Shown here in pieces: positions 24,701 through 42,008 of a stretch of DNA of 64,000 nucleotides. The notes under the pieces are model-generated. The model was not told the origin of the DNA. It was given only the letters and a program-made list of their open reading frames with translations, and did no database searches. Origin of the DNA: Ischnura elegans. Its lineage: Eukaryota; Arthropoda; Insecta; Odonata; Coenagrionidae. Both the position numbers and the translations under genes were made by a program. The stretch's first letter is position 1, and each line of letters starts with the position of its first letter. The stretch lies in assembly GCF_921293095.1 (NCBI RefSeq), contig NC_060259.1, positions 27,225,812 through 27,289,811 of the forward strand, given 5' to 3'.

Positions 24701-25925
24701 AAAGACATGGTACTAGCTGGATATTTAGTGCCTGCAGGGGTAAATAGCAGCTTCTAATATGTCATTTTATTGAATTTCAGACTGAAATATAAGATTAATA
24801 ATTGATTAACTTTTTAGACAGTTATTGACTTGAACCACTCCAGCCAGCTTCGATCAGAAAAGTACTTTCCAAACCCAAATCAATTTCTTCCTGAAAGATG
24901 GATGAGAGGGAGTGATGCAACAGAGAATGCGTTCATTTTAACACCTTTTGGCCATGGGACACGCATGTGTGTTGGTGAGTACCCACCGTAGTCAATCATG
25001 TCAGTGGCGGCTGGTGGTAATTTATCTAGGGTGTGCATTAGAGCAGATACATAGGATGATTTAATTATATTATGTTAATCCTAATCCATGAGCATCATAT
25101 TTCGTTGTTATAGAATACATAGCAAGAAAAACATATCACTGTTACATTCGACCCTTAAAATTGCATGAACAGAAATACATAATATTAATTAGCATGCATG
25201 AAAATAATTATTCTCAACACACCTTTACAAGTGACGGTAGTTGAAATTCATTCTCTCTTCCTTACACCCTATGAGGAAGTAGTGTAGAAAACGGCCATAC
25301 AGATGGCTCTGTAGACTGACTAGGATCCTGGTCGCAGGTAGTGTAGGTGGCGGCTACACCACTACACTACCTCTGAGTCACTCACCAAAAATATGCGCGT
25401 GCGCACTCGCATCGTTTTGAGTCTGCTCCCATCACCCATTTGAACAGCACATACCCCCCCTCTTACCTCGTCCCACCAGAGCACCCTCAAGCGATCGCAC
25501 AGACCGAAAATGTGCCCGGCATGATGCCACGGGATCGCACACTTGTAGAGTGGTGAATTCGAAAAGGAGATAGCTGTAGCGTTCGGAGGCTCATGTTTCT
25601 TGCATATGCAGACAGTACTTTTATCCTTCTCGTTGCAAAGGAATAGTTTTCTTTTATAATTTATTCATCTTTGGGTGTGCACTTGCTAACATGCGTATAC
25701 GCACGCGCCGCCACTGAATCATGTTGTAGTTTGCTTTCAGTTCTTCATGACTTATTGGCATTTTTAGGAAGAAGATTTGCTCTGCAGTCATTGTATGTTG
25801 CCATGGCAAGAATTCTGCAAAAGTTTGAATTGGTTTGCAGTCCAGAGGATGAATTGGGTCAAGTCTTCAACACACTACTATTTCCTGACAGACCAGTAAT
25901 GGTTAAGTTCAAGGAGAGGTTATGA
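3479..25925 (+). CDS. Mitochondrial-clan cytochrome P450, eight C-terminal exons (5' end missing)
   Basis: Exons join as 3479-3707, 8244-8434, 16544-16742, 16845-17016, 17100-17266, 24661-24739, 24818-24974 and 25768-25925. All junctions are GT-AG and all phases agree, giving 449 complete codons plus stop. Visible motifs are helix K ETFR (ExxR) in exon 5, LPERW in exon 7, and the heme loop FGHGTRMCVG split between exons 7 and 8. The early segment with VVPPIQEG, GLGN and NGDDWYEMR, and RLGCL in the middle, are typical of animal mitochondrial P450s, which take electrons from adrenodoxin. About 70-90 residues (targeting peptide and proline hinge) must lie upstream; no such exon was found in 1-3478. 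The closest remembered relatives are arthropod ecdysteroid enzymes (CYP314A1/shade, CYP302A1/disembodied) or CYP301-like proteins; I cannot decide between them. An AATAAA follows 68 bp after the stop. The helix-I acid appears to be missing. Confidence 0.9.
5107..5721 (+). mobile_element. CAGGGTG...CACCCTG inverted-terminal element, copy 1
   Basis: Starts CAGGGTGTACAGG and ends TGGACACCCTG. Flanked by CTTTA on both sides, a possible 5-bp duplication. Interior words such as GGAATTATGCA and TTTTGCCAACACC recur inverted at 38551-39061. No protein. Confidence 0.65.
6240..6520. repeat. Degenerate tandem repeat, period about 128 bp
   Basis: TGTTGGATTCGTGAG, then GGTACAAGTCGGACTCCATT near 6330, returns as TGTTGGAGACATGAG, then GGTGGAAGTTGGACTCCAT near 6455. 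Only about two units, diverged. The open frames across it are not convincing genes. Confidence 0.4.
8244..8434 (+). CDS. P450 visible exon 2 (helix C region)
   Basis: Begins after CAAG at 8243 and completes the leucine codon left by the previous exon, giving GLGN-L-NGDDWYEMR. The WYEMR tryptophan and arginine match the helix C WxxxR heme-propionate contact. QQIMLKPREVQHYLPQVD follows. Donor is GTAAGT. The preceding intron is 4.5 kb. Confidence 0.9.
8772..9546 (-). pseudogene. I-like non-LTR retrotransposon 3' end, copy 1
   Basis: Minus strand encodes a zf-RVT-type tail: DIAWRLCHGVWAEGVFLSR, then CPWCP with downstream H and C. A frameshifted segment follows with LFSLVKSTIHREVVLYYKNK. The element ends in an (AAT)n tail on minus (8776-8794), the I-type 3' terminus. 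5'-truncated and frameshifted. Confidence 0.65.
9727..10360 (-). pseudogene. I-like non-LTR retrotransposon 3' end, copy 2
   Basis: Repeats the tail of copy 1 (LFSLVKSTIHRKVVLYYKNK; AYHSQNGNEKCFLSIWAHNN) and the same CTCCAAGGTAGGGGAGTACC 3' UTR, ending in an AAT-rich tail. A 171-bp MITE (9886-10056) is inserted within it. Confidence 0.65.
9886..10056. mobile_element. 171-bp MITE, copy 2, inside a non-LTR element
   Basis: Same termini as 3017-3184, flanked by TA on both sides. Removing it restores alignment between the two I-like copies, so it inserted after retrotransposition. Confidence 0.8.
10730..12920 (-). pseudogene. Jockey/CR1-type reverse transcriptase pseudogene, split by a Penelope insertion
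   Basis: Minus strand shows, with stops and shifts, CRPISILSVSS near 12830, then FNIVSDSEFGF crossing the insertion, GVLYDLRKAFDSVD near 11790, GPLLF-like and YIND-like remnants, and an AT-rich 3' end near 10740. The segment 11950-12754 is a later insertion. Non-functional. Confidence 0.7.
11950..12754. mobile_element. Palindromic Penelope-like element insertion
   Basis: 805 bp flanked by a perfect 14-bp direct repeat ACAATATTGAACTG (11936-11949 and 12755-12768). Two head-to-head arms meet at about 12338; the central hairpin is GTTGCCC TTC GGGCAAC. Each arm encodes nearly the same 166-residue reading frame with SEHAWTPGHDIKFDDAKI and RESIEIARTDNFNRDDGYHL. This is the region C-terminal to the GIY-YIG endonuclease core in Penelope-like elements. 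Nothing else of the element is present. Confidence 0.82.
13192..13708. mobile_element. MITE rich in CACGTG motifs
   Basis: Inverted ends read CCAGTGAGAAATGGGTGGTG on the left and the matching complement on the right. Subterminal blocks at 13205-13320 and 13575-13690 are made of GGAACCCACGTGG-type repeats with seven CACGTG cores. No protein. Confidence 0.72.
13709..16543. other. P450 intron tail without recognised genes
   Basis: Holds short imperfect repeats around 14120-14260 (GGTATGGAACTGG-type words) and G/C-run repeats at 15250-15290 and 16040-16320. Open frames under 110 codons show no family motifs. Confidence 0.4.
16544..16742 (+). CDS. P450 visible exon 3 (helix E to G region)
   Basis: Starts after TTTTAG and gives NAGEILFEKRLGCLDGG, a block typical of mitochondrial P450s. 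It ends in AEDYFHK at donor GTAATA. It follows an 8.1-kb intron filled with transposons. Confidence 0.88.
16845..17016 (+). CDS. P450 visible exon 4 (helix I)
   Basis: Begins after TTTCAG at 16844. It encodes the helix H loop and helix I and ends exactly after the conserved helix-I threonine (SEGLST). The donor is GTAATT. The usual A/G-G-x-D/E-T reads E-G-L-S-T, so serine sits where the acid is expected. Confidence 0.88.
17100..17266 (+). CDS. P450 visible exon 5 (helix J-K, ExxR)
   Basis: Begins after CAACAG and continues in frame as VPSSIQYNIFCLAKNPHVQ. It carries REEVDKF and the invariant helix K ETFR, the arginine codon being split at the donor GTAAGT. The intron before it is only 83 bp. 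Confidence 0.9.
18050..18900 (+). pseudogene. RTE-type reverse transcriptase fragment
   Basis: The plus strand reads FADDVAVVAELEKDLKKTL near 18185-18240, then NMNRIIGKHQLKVSTKKIKI. Later come LSNEEVLRRVG and LIGHICG near 18640-18730 and a VEGQVDGKNGKRRFPIG tail. The order matches RTE-clade C-termini. Several stops and frameshifts; no 5' part. Confidence 0.65.
19064..19684. mobile_element. GGTTCCCACTCAA-family MITE, copy 1
   Basis: Left end AGTTCCCACTCTACAGTGAAAACC and right end AAAACCGTGAATTTTATTA / GTTTGAGTAGGAACCG form diverged inverted termini matching 28650-29276. Interior words TTGACGGATCAAAAGAAAAA and GGTCCGTGTGCCATGATGAC recur in that copy. Confidence 0.65.
19860..20150 (-). repeat. 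Probable 3' LTR of the gypsy element
   Basis: On minus it would begin TGATGTGGCG right after the purine-rich CCAGGGGGC and end near CATAACCCCTTCA. No second LTR copy exists here, so the boundaries are inferred. Confidence 0.4.
22258..22323. other. 66-bp AT-rich insertion in the gypsy reverse transcriptase
   Basis: CTTGTCTTTTAAT occurs at 22246-22258 and again at 22312-22324, bracketing a (TA)n-rich stretch. It interrupts the coding frame after the reverse-transcriptase catalytic block. Confidence 0.6.
22865..23448. mobile_element. 584-bp pogo/Tigger-like MITE
   Basis: Starts CAGTGGAACCTCGTTAAAGC and ends with the complement of CAGTGCAACCTCGATATAAC. TA flanks both sides (22863-22864, 23449-23450). 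Internal GTTATAACGA/CTATAGCGA words recur near both ends. No transposase. Confidence 0.78.
23451..24660 (+). other. P450 intron segment without recognised features
   Basis: AT-rich sequence from the MITE to the next P450 exon. The gypsy reading frames do not resume here, so the element is truncated at or near 22862. Nothing supported. Confidence 0.5.
24661..24739 (+). CDS. P450 visible exon 6 (beta-1 strand after helix K)
   Basis: Follows GTTGCAG after a 7.4-kb intron holding an RTE fragment, a MITE copy and a gypsy element. Encodes the rest of ETFR plus MFPLGTEVSR, KDMVLAGY and LVPAG, the usual post-helix-K block. Phase matches both neighbours. Confidence 0.9.
24818..24974 (+). CDS. P450 visible exon 7 (PERW and heme loop)
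   Basis: Carries FPNPNQFLPERW and the heme loop FGHGTRMCV (axial cysteine in the MCVG motif). The final glycine codon is split by the donor GTGAGT. Acceptor is TTTTAG at 24817, after a 78-bp intron. Confidence 0.93.
25002..25716. mobile_element. 715-bp hAT-type MITE in the last P450 intron
   Basis: Begins CAGTGGCGGC and ends GCCGCCACTG, flanked by a perfect 8-bp duplication AATCATGT (24994-25001 and 25717-25724). An 8-bp duplication is the hAT hallmark. Subterminal GGGTGTGCA appears inverted near the right end. No protein. Confidence 0.85.
25768..25925 (+). CDS. P450 terminal exon (helix L to C-terminus)
   Basis: Begins after TTTTTAG at 25767 and completes MCVGRRFA, then helix L (YVAMARILQKFEL) and a C-terminal strand with FPDRPVMVKF before TGA. 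GRRFA after the heme cysteine is a mitochondrial-clan feature. Confidence 0.92.
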
Positions 25926-25993
25926 GGCCTTTAATTTAGTTTTTAAATTTGTGAAAATATTAAACTCTGTTGACTTTTATAACTATTTAATTT

Positions 25994-25999
25994 AATAAA
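25994..25999 (+). terminator. Likely polyadenylation signal of the P450 gene
   Basis: A canonical AATAAA lies 68 bp downstream of the P450 stop codon in AT-rich sequence. No competing signal is closer. Confidence 0.6.
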
Positions 26000-27640
26000 C
26001 AATGTTTTCTCTCAGCCAAATAAATTATATGGATTTTTCAATGTCATTCCATCTCCCAAGTTCCACATTCCATTCTTTTAATAATTCTGGAAAGCAATCT
26101 AAAATAACAAGACAACTTACGTAAATAATAATATTATTTTATTTACATATATGTTTGTGTCGTCTGCTTCTGTCATCCCCCATCAAGTGATATATCAGAG
26201 TTGGAGGCATGCCTTGAGTCGGTACTCTGCGTTCACTCTTGGTGACTTGATCCAACTTGGTGATTTCAACCCCCCGATCACATGGTATTCGCAGACCAGG
26301 GGCATCAGTGCCAACAATATGGCATGGCACCATTTCTTAGACAGCATGGGCCTTTTCTAGTGCAATCCCACCAGAAATTTGGCAGCCTTGGACCTCATCC
26401 TTTCCTCATTCAGTGGAAACTCCCCCACCACATGCAGGAATATTTTTAACTCCGATCACTCAAGTTCACATTGCCCATGGCCCTCCCCCAGCGCACTTTT
26501 GCCCAAACTTTGCCATCAGGGCAGTCAGTGAAATCTTGGAAGAAGGCCGACTAGGAAGCCATCAACTACACCCTCTCCCTCCTGCTCTGGGATCTCCTGG
26601 ATAGCCGGTCCCGGATGATGCTATGGAAGTGTTTTATGACTTTCTGCATGGTGTCACCAGAGACTTCGTTCTCTCCTGAAGGATATCAAAGAAAAAAACC
26701 CATGTGGTTCACATCTGAAACCTCCAGAGTTCTTCAAAACAAAAGGGCTGCTTGGAAACTTTGGAAGTCTTTTCCCAATCACCACACATATGCGTCATTT
26801 TCTTGTCTTTATAGTGTCGCGGAATCTCCTATTCCACGATTACAGTAACAGCATCAAATCAATTACAGAGGACATGGCTTCTAACCCTAAACGCTTCTAG
26901 TCACTACATATTTAACTAGAAATATAAATCATAAATCAGGGAATACCACCCATCGTTAAATCAGACCAAGGGTCTTTCTCGGGGCCTGAATGACCGTCAG
27001 CCTTTGAAAATTACTTTTATTCAAACTTCACCACTTTTACTCCACAAATCAAACTTCCAACACTATATCTGATTTGCTCTCACTGACCATGGTCTCTGCT
27101 ATGCCTGAGGAGACTCTACGCCTCCTTAAATCTTTGCCTCCCAACAAACCCACTGGAGCTGATGGCCTCGGCTCACTCTTTCTAAACCAACTCAGGTACT
27201 CTCTACATCCCCCTCTGTAAATTATTCAACTGATTCTTATCAGTGGGATCATTTCTTTCAGCCTGTAAAACAGCACTTGTTACTCCCATTTTGAAATCCG
27301 ACATAAAAATGATGTAAGTAACTATCGCCCTGTATCTCTCCTCCCTATTCTTTCTATTTTATTCGAACGTGTTGTTCATGGCTGCCTGTTACCATTTACT
27401 ATCGCTTACATCTCACCCCAGCTGCATGGCTTCCTGCCAACAAGCTCCTGTGCTACGAACTTATCTATTCTTTGTCAGCATATCACTGCTGCTTTCGAAG
27501 CTTCTTCGCAATTGGACATTTGCTCTATTGACTTTGCGAAAGCCTTCAACTCCCTCCAGGGTTCCCACTCAACCATGGGAATCTTCCTGTCGAGTTTGTT
27601 AAATTTGTAGTTAACTTGCCGCTAATGATTGGCCAGCCCC

Positions 27641-27689
27641 CGTAGACTTTACCCCACCACCACTCAGTGGTGGTGGGGTAAAGTCTACG
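27641..27689. repeat. 49-nt perfect hairpin at the SINE 5' end
   Basis: CGTAGACTTTACCCCACCAC continues as CACT, then one C, then the exact complement back to GTCTACG. Stem 24 bp, loop 1 nt. Confidence 0.85.
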
Positions 27690-27858
27690 CTTACCAAACC
27701 AAAGGTTACGGGTTTCAGTCCCACCTGGGTAAGTTACCCTTATCCAGGACGTGGATATTTGTGAATGGTCGATCGTTAAAATGTTATTGAAAACCCTGAT
27801 GTAAGGGCCAAATATTGCTGTTTTTGGAGGTGTGGAAATAAATAAATAAATAAAGAAA
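27666..27858 (+). repeat. tRNA-derived SINE
   Basis: Pol III B-box-like GGTTTCAGTCC at 27711-27721, followed by a tRNA-like CACCTGGGTAAGT arm and an (AAAT)n tail at 27838-27855. Its first 24 bases are also present as an exact inverted copy immediately upstream (27641-27664). Confidence 0.6.
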
Positions 27859-28649
27859 ATTGTTACGCAATCAATATTTCTGCCTAAAATGGTTTATCTA
27901 CCAACCGTGGATTTGAAGACATTTAGACCATGAAAACCTGGAAAAAACCGTGAGTTGTATAGTTTAGTTTAAGTGGGCACCCTGTCCGCCAATCACACCC
28001 ATCTTATTCACAAACCATCTCATCGATATAATATCCACAGCTCTTTCCTATCAATACGTTCGAAATTCCTAACCAACCGCACTCAGCATGTTGTTCTTGA
28101 TGGAGCATCTTCTTCAAGCATCCCCAAGGCAGCGTTCTCTGGCCTCTTCCCTTTTCATTGATGATATTACCAGCTGTGCACTTTCTAACGCATGCAGAAT
28201 TCTCCTCTTTGCAGACAACTGCAAAATATTCAAAAGAGTTAAGAATACTTCTGACACTCAATCATAGCAGTCTTCCCTTCATTCCCTCGAGGCCCGATGC
28301 CTTCAGTGGCAACTTAAAATTAATGCAAGCAAATCCAAATACATACCTTTTTCTTTATAATGTACCATCACTCTTAACAAATACGCTATTTTTTAATGAA
28401 ATTGTTCTGATAGATTCTGCCATTAATGACCTGGGTGTTACTTTCAACCCCAAGCTCACCTTTCTTCTGCACCTGAACAAAATAAAATCTAAGGCCATGT
28501 CTGTAGTGGGAGTTCTGTATGGAATCACCACTGCTACCTACCATATTGCCATGACAGCTATTTTCATTGGTAGCATTCTCCCAATCCTTGAGTACTACTC
28601 TGTAAACTACTCCACTGCTTGTCCCTCCAACCTGAAAATTCTTGAATGC

Positions 28650-29276
28650 CCTCGCGGTTCCCACTCAATTAAAATTACAAAATTCACGGTTTTTCCAGGT
28701 TTTCACAGTCTAAAAGTCTTCAAATTCACTGTTTGTAGATAAACTATTTTAGGCAGAAATACTAAGCATGTAACAATCATCGGCCGCAAGTTCATTACAA
28801 ATTTAACAAACGCGACAGACACCGTGAATGCAAACGCAGCAATGAAAGTGCTATCTCTCCTGACGTCACACATCATTTGCAAAGTTCAGCTCCGGCTAAA
28901 GGTTGAGTGGGAAGATAGAAGGACCAGGGTGCCAGGGAAGTTAAGAAGTGTCTGAATTTTCGCAAGTGTTAATGTACACTTAGGTTATCATTCTTCTGGC
29001 TTTGGTACTGGCTTAAGGTCAATGCATCATCATGACACACGGACCAATTATTGCACTTCAAATATAAGTGTCCAGATTAATCTGTCTGCGCATGACTGAC
29101 TTTGAAATATGATCAAAATATCTATTTTTCTTTTAATCTGTCAATCGTAATTCTATGACCGTAAAATCAAGATTGAGAGATTTTGAAGGCTTTAGGACAA
29201 AACTCGTGGCTTTTTCCAGGTTTTTTTCACGGTATGCAAAATTCACGGTTTTAAGGCTGAGTGAGAACCCTGGCCC
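28650..29276. mobile_element. GGTTCCCACTCAA-family MITE, copy 3
   Basis: Left GCGGTTCCCACTCAA and AAATTCACGGTTTTTCCAGG; right AATTCACGGTTTTAAGG and TGAGTGAGAACCCTGG as its complement. It interrupts the non-LTR reverse transcriptase after CPSNLKILEC. Confidence 0.78.
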
Positions 29277-29560
29277 CGTTAATTTCACTAGTCCGACAGT
29301 GTTCTTCACCTATGTAATTCTTCTCGCTCTGAGGTAATGTATGCCCTTTCATTGGTCTAACTATCCACTTGTAGGAATATCTATCTTTCCTTCATTTAAA
29401 ATGCCTTAAATGGCAAGCTCCAATCCTCATAAATACTCCCTTCCTTTTCACTCCACATTCCCAACTGCTCCTTTTGTAATAAGTTGTCTTTCTCTCTCTC
29501 AGAGATCACTTTTTTACTGACTTCCTACTTTTTCAATGCCCATTAGATCATTCAAGAAGC

Positions 29561-32500
29561 AGCTCTGAAAAGCTATTTTGAAATTGAAATAAATATCCTT
29601 TTTGTAGTTCATATTTGTTAGCCCTTTCGAGGCAGTTGAGTTCTCTCCTTAGCATGACTGCTGTACAGAGCCCGAAGATACTCTTCATCCCCTCTGTACG
29701 GAGCATTTTTGCAGGACATTCGTTAAGAAGAGTCTCACCGATAATCACACACTCTCAGCACCAACAGTTTTCAACCATTCCTAGCGGGGACTCTGCATCA
29801 TCTCAGACTCCAAGGGTAGTTGGACTCCCTCCTTTCAGGGTTTATAACCCTAACAGCGATATTGGTTCACTGTCAGTCATGCTTAGTTATATGAATTAGC
29901 TACATGGATAATTGCTGCTTGCTTGTAAATTGAAGACTTTGAATTCCTCGTTTTATTCTGAGAATCATCAAATTTTGAACAAAGCTCTACCATCAATATT
30001 AATGCAGCAACAATTTCCATATTGATGTTTATGCTGAAAACAAGATATAAGTTAACATACATTGTAGAATTTCATTTAAAAATTGTAAATGCTGCTCAAA
30101 AGGCAAAGAATTCACTTCTTCATTTATATTTTTTGAGAAAGGAAAAAATATTTACTTCAATAACTGACTGAATGAACAATTGAACGACCATGGTCCCTTA
30201 CCCCCAAGAGGGATAATATAAGACGAGGGGGCTGGGTACCTGCTCCTGGATATCAAGGATACAGCCTTCGTCTCACTTTGTTAGGTCCCAAATATAAGAC
30301 TCCTCGAACCTGCTACTGTCACAAAAGGGGGGAGAATAAGGAAACATATTTTCGGCATTCGTTCTCCTGCATAAAAAATTTTCTAACGAAAATTTGTGGC
30401 TTTTGTCCCCAGGGTCAAGAAACATCCTGCCGCATATTTTCATCATTAACAGCAAAAGGGTTAAAGCTGCAGATTTTAAGTTTACTATCCAATGTAAAGG
30501 CAGTTATTGAATGATCAAATAAATACATTTTAAATTTAATCTAAAGTTGGACCTGGTACATGGTGAAAGGGCTCCATATTAGCAATTAAAGACACTTTAT
30601 GACTTCCACAATATACATATTTAAAAATTCCGACCAGTTGAGCTGTCATTTATGAGGTAGTTTGACTTGATAATGGCATAACAGCCGAAACGGGTCGGAA
30701 TTTTAAAATGTATGGTGTTAGTGACGTGTCTTTTATTGCTAATAACTCAATTTTAATCTTTTTAGTACGCTTCAATTTTTTCCAATTTTAATTTCCTCTT
30801 CAAGTGTTAAATTACCATATCGTCGTTGAAACATAGGATTTGCTGAAGCGCATAATTAATATATTAAAAAAAAAACCAAAGTGAAAAGTATCTTGGAATA
30901 ACATACAGCTAAAATTTCTTGGAAATTATAAGCAATCAGTCAAAATTTAGTTTATAATTTTATTGAAAATCACTGGATTACTTATTGAAAATAAGCATAA
31001 GAAGAATAAATATATATTACTTTGTCAGTAAGTGTTTCACACAGTAATATGCTAAATGAATACACAACTTCATTACAGGTATTTGTACATCAATATAGGA
31101 TTTTCAACCTATACTGCACCATGCAAAAGTTAATGACTAATGCAATGAAAATTGTTTTATAATTTATCACAAATGAAGAATTTCTCGATTAATGTTTCAT
31201 TAAACATTCCATTTCATTATCAGTGAAGCCTTAATAACAACCACACGTGGACAGAGTGAACAGTAGGAGGCACCAAATTGTTGGCTTAAGTAGTCATTTT
31301 ATGGCATAACAATGCATATGGTTACAGTGCGAAACAACAACAATGCCCAAAAATATGTGTACTAACTTCATTAAATGGCAATGATACAACATTTCACTGT
31401 AGATGTTGCCAAGTCTGACAACTGTTACTTTGACCGACATGAAATCACAAGTCATCCCTGCACTTACACCTTATGCATATCAATCAGGTACAGTGATGTA
31501 TTGATTTCAGCAAGTTAGAATATCAAATTAAAAGCTGGTTCACAACATTCATGGTGATGGCAAGGTATATAAAAAAATTGATTTCTTGTTGTGTTAATAT
31601 ACCATCTGTAACCAATAAATTTAAACTTTACAAAAAATATAGCATAAATAGAAAAGCTGAGGAAAAAATTCCCACATCACATACACAGTTGATTCGCATA
31701 CCAAAGGATAGGTAAAATGGAGATGGCAAAGTAGAATTTTGTTGACAATGGGCGAGGTTTTCAACAGTTACCGATATTTTCACGAAGAACATTTTCTTTT
31801 GCCACGCTAAAAGTAAAATACATACTGATATGTAAAAGAAAATCTGACATGTAAATTAATGTGTAAGAAATTGTCATAACTTACAAAGGCAGTTGAAAAA
31901 CAATACCACTGCACATTATGCTGAGGATGTTGCCCATGCACTTACACAATCAAATTACAAGAAAACAAGAGCCACCAAAAAATGGTCTCAAATTATAGTA
32001 ATTGTGTAGAAATATTTTTGCCAGATTATACAATAGTATATCAAAGGAGCCAAAGCATAATTTGGAGTCCAAATAAAAATACGAAGTAGAACTCCGGGCA
32101 AAATATTTCCTCTCAAAAAGAACTTATGACACATTTCATAAAGCCATACTAAATTTCATCCTAACTCAACTCAGTCAAGCCTTAATTAGTTCATCATTGA
32201 ATAGAGCACATAACTAGCAAAGCACATTTTCAAATTCAAAATTAGAAATGCACACCAAGCTGTATGACACACTATCTAGCATTCTCAGGAAATGCTTTGT
32301 TGAAAATCAATTTGTACATTTAAATGTGCATTGGTATTAATATTTACATAATAAAAATCTGTGATTTAGACTTGAAAATATTTACAAGAAACTTAATTTC
32401 AGCCTTTAGATAATGGTAAATTATCCAACCAACTACCGTCTATCTGATGGAATGAATTTGATCTAGGCCAATTTTAAGGAATAATAACCAGACTCAGTAT

Positions 32501-32649
32501 TTTAGGAAAGAATTATTTAACATTTCATCATGCACCATTATTAATTAAACTCACTTTTGACTTCTTAGTTCATTAAAATATGATACACGGACAACATTTT
32601 TTAAGGACCAATCACTGCAAATGAAATATAAGTAAAGGATTTGAGTGGT
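29561..32649 (-). other. ZNF367 3' UTR/flank
   Basis: AT-rich sequence downstream of the ZNF367 stop on minus. A palindromic repeat lies at 30577-30748. No further gene was supported. The polyadenylation site could not be fixed; a minus-strand AATAAA (TTTATT on plus) lies near 30958. Confidence 0.45.
30577..30748. repeat. Short inverted-repeat element with Penelope-like GAAACGGGTCGG motif
   Basis: ATTAGCAATTAAAGACAC on the left mirrors GTGTCTTTTATTGCTAAT on the right, and AAAATTCCGACC mirrors GGTCGGAATTTT inside. The phrase ATGGCATAACAGCCGAAACG resembles Penelope-like 3' regions. Confidence 0.55.
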
Positions 32650-41206
<8,557 letters not shown>

Positions 41207-41288
41207 GTCTCCCCGTGCTGATGTGCACCCAACAATGTTACCGCCAAGAAATATTTACAAATTAGCCCGCCTTCCTAGGCGGTTTCCG

Positions 41289-41293
41289 ATTGG
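41289..41293 (-). promoter_or_regulatory. CCAAT box for ZNF367
   Basis: ATTGG on plus reads CCAAT on minus, inside GACCAATCG, 83 bp before the ZNF367 start codon. NF-Y sites at this distance are common in cell-cycle promoters. Confidence 0.4.
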
Positions 41294-41462
41294 TCATTGA
41301 TTGACATTGATAATATCAGAGAAAGTATTACATTATTTATATTGCGCTTAAATAGCATCAATTGGCAATTCAAAAGGACTATTATCGTTAAAGTCAACTT
41401 TAAACGCAAGTGATAAAAGCATGTATCCCTCCTAAAATTTTAGCCTGCACAAAAATGCAACT

Positions 41463-41471
41463 TTTCCCGCC
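41463..41471. promoter_or_regulatory. E2F-like site
   Basis: TTTCCCGCC matches the TTTSSCGC E2F consensus and continues as AAATGGCG. It lies about 255 bp upstream of the ZNF367 ATG and 300 bp upstream of the vig ATG. Sequence match only. Confidence 0.5.
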
Positions 41472-41767
41472 AAATGGCGACTTCCTGATGAGTTTTTACT
41501 TGTAATGAAAGTTTATTATGATAGTCAAAAAACAACATAAATTAGACTTTTTCTCAAGATTAATTGTAATTTTTATTTTTAATTATTTTTGAATGATCAT
41601 GGCCAACTATTATTGCAATCGAATGAAGGGTACTTGAGGCGCCCCCTCCGTATCCCTTTAACACACCTCGTGTTGACTCTTGTCGCCATATTGAATGTGT
41701 ACAACAAGGTAGTTACAGTTTAGCTTAATCGGTAATCATCCTCTGATTTTGGAGGGTAATCGGCGAA

Positions 41768-42008
41768 ATGGAAAATTCGTACGGAATAGGTACTCGTAAT
41801 CGGTACGAGCTTTTTCTATCTGAGGAAGACCCATTGGAAATACTGAAAGCACAAGAGCAAGAGAAGGAAGCGAAGAAGAAAACCAAATTGAATGAGAAAG
41901 AAAATAGAGGGAAAAATGAAGTGCCTGGTAAACCTGCTCAGGCCGTTCGGAAAGGAATCAAGGAGACCAGTAATATTAAAACAGCAGACTTTATGAAAGT
42001 GAAAGAAG
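41768..42008 (+). CDS. vig: vig exon 1 (start codon)
   Basis: ATG within GGCGAAATGG. Encodes the NRYELF...DPLEILKAQEQEKE N-terminus. The donor is at GTATGA after MKVKE; the open frame running on to 42034 is intronic read-through. Confidence 0.9.

Larger units (their letters stand above)
27557..27984. mobile_element. GGTTCCCACTCAA-family MITE, copy 2 (split by a SINE)
   Basis: Left end CAGGGTTCCCACTCAACC, right end GTTTAAGTGGGCACCCTG. It sits between AFNSL and the continuation THLIHKPSHRYNIHSS of the host reverse transcriptase. Its middle is replaced by the SINE at 27642-27858. Confidence 0.7.
26140..29560 (+). pseudogene. Jockey/CR1-type non-LTR retrotransposon pseudogene
   Basis: In order on plus: endonuclease remnant LGDLIQLGDFNPPITWY near 26245, then reverse transcriptase NYRPVSLLPILSILFERVV near 27320, HGFLPTSSCATNLSI and SIDFAKAFNSL near 27530. 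After an insertion come NIHSSFLSIRSKFLTNRTQ near 28040, ILLFADN near 28200 and DLGVTFNPKLTFLLHLNKIK near 28430. The catalytic FADD reads FADN. Many stops and shifts; the 5' end is missing. Two MITEs and a SINE interrupt it. Confidence 0.82.
41207..41767. promoter_or_regulatory. Divergent ZNF367 / vig promoter interval
   Basis: The 561 bp between the two start codons must contain both 5' UTRs and promoters if neither gene has an upstream noncoding exon. No TATA box stands out. A TTTCCCGCC E2F-like site lies at 41463-41471, an inverted CCAAT box (ATTGG) at 41289-41293, and CGCCATATTG (YY1-like) at 41684-41693. Confidence 0.6.
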
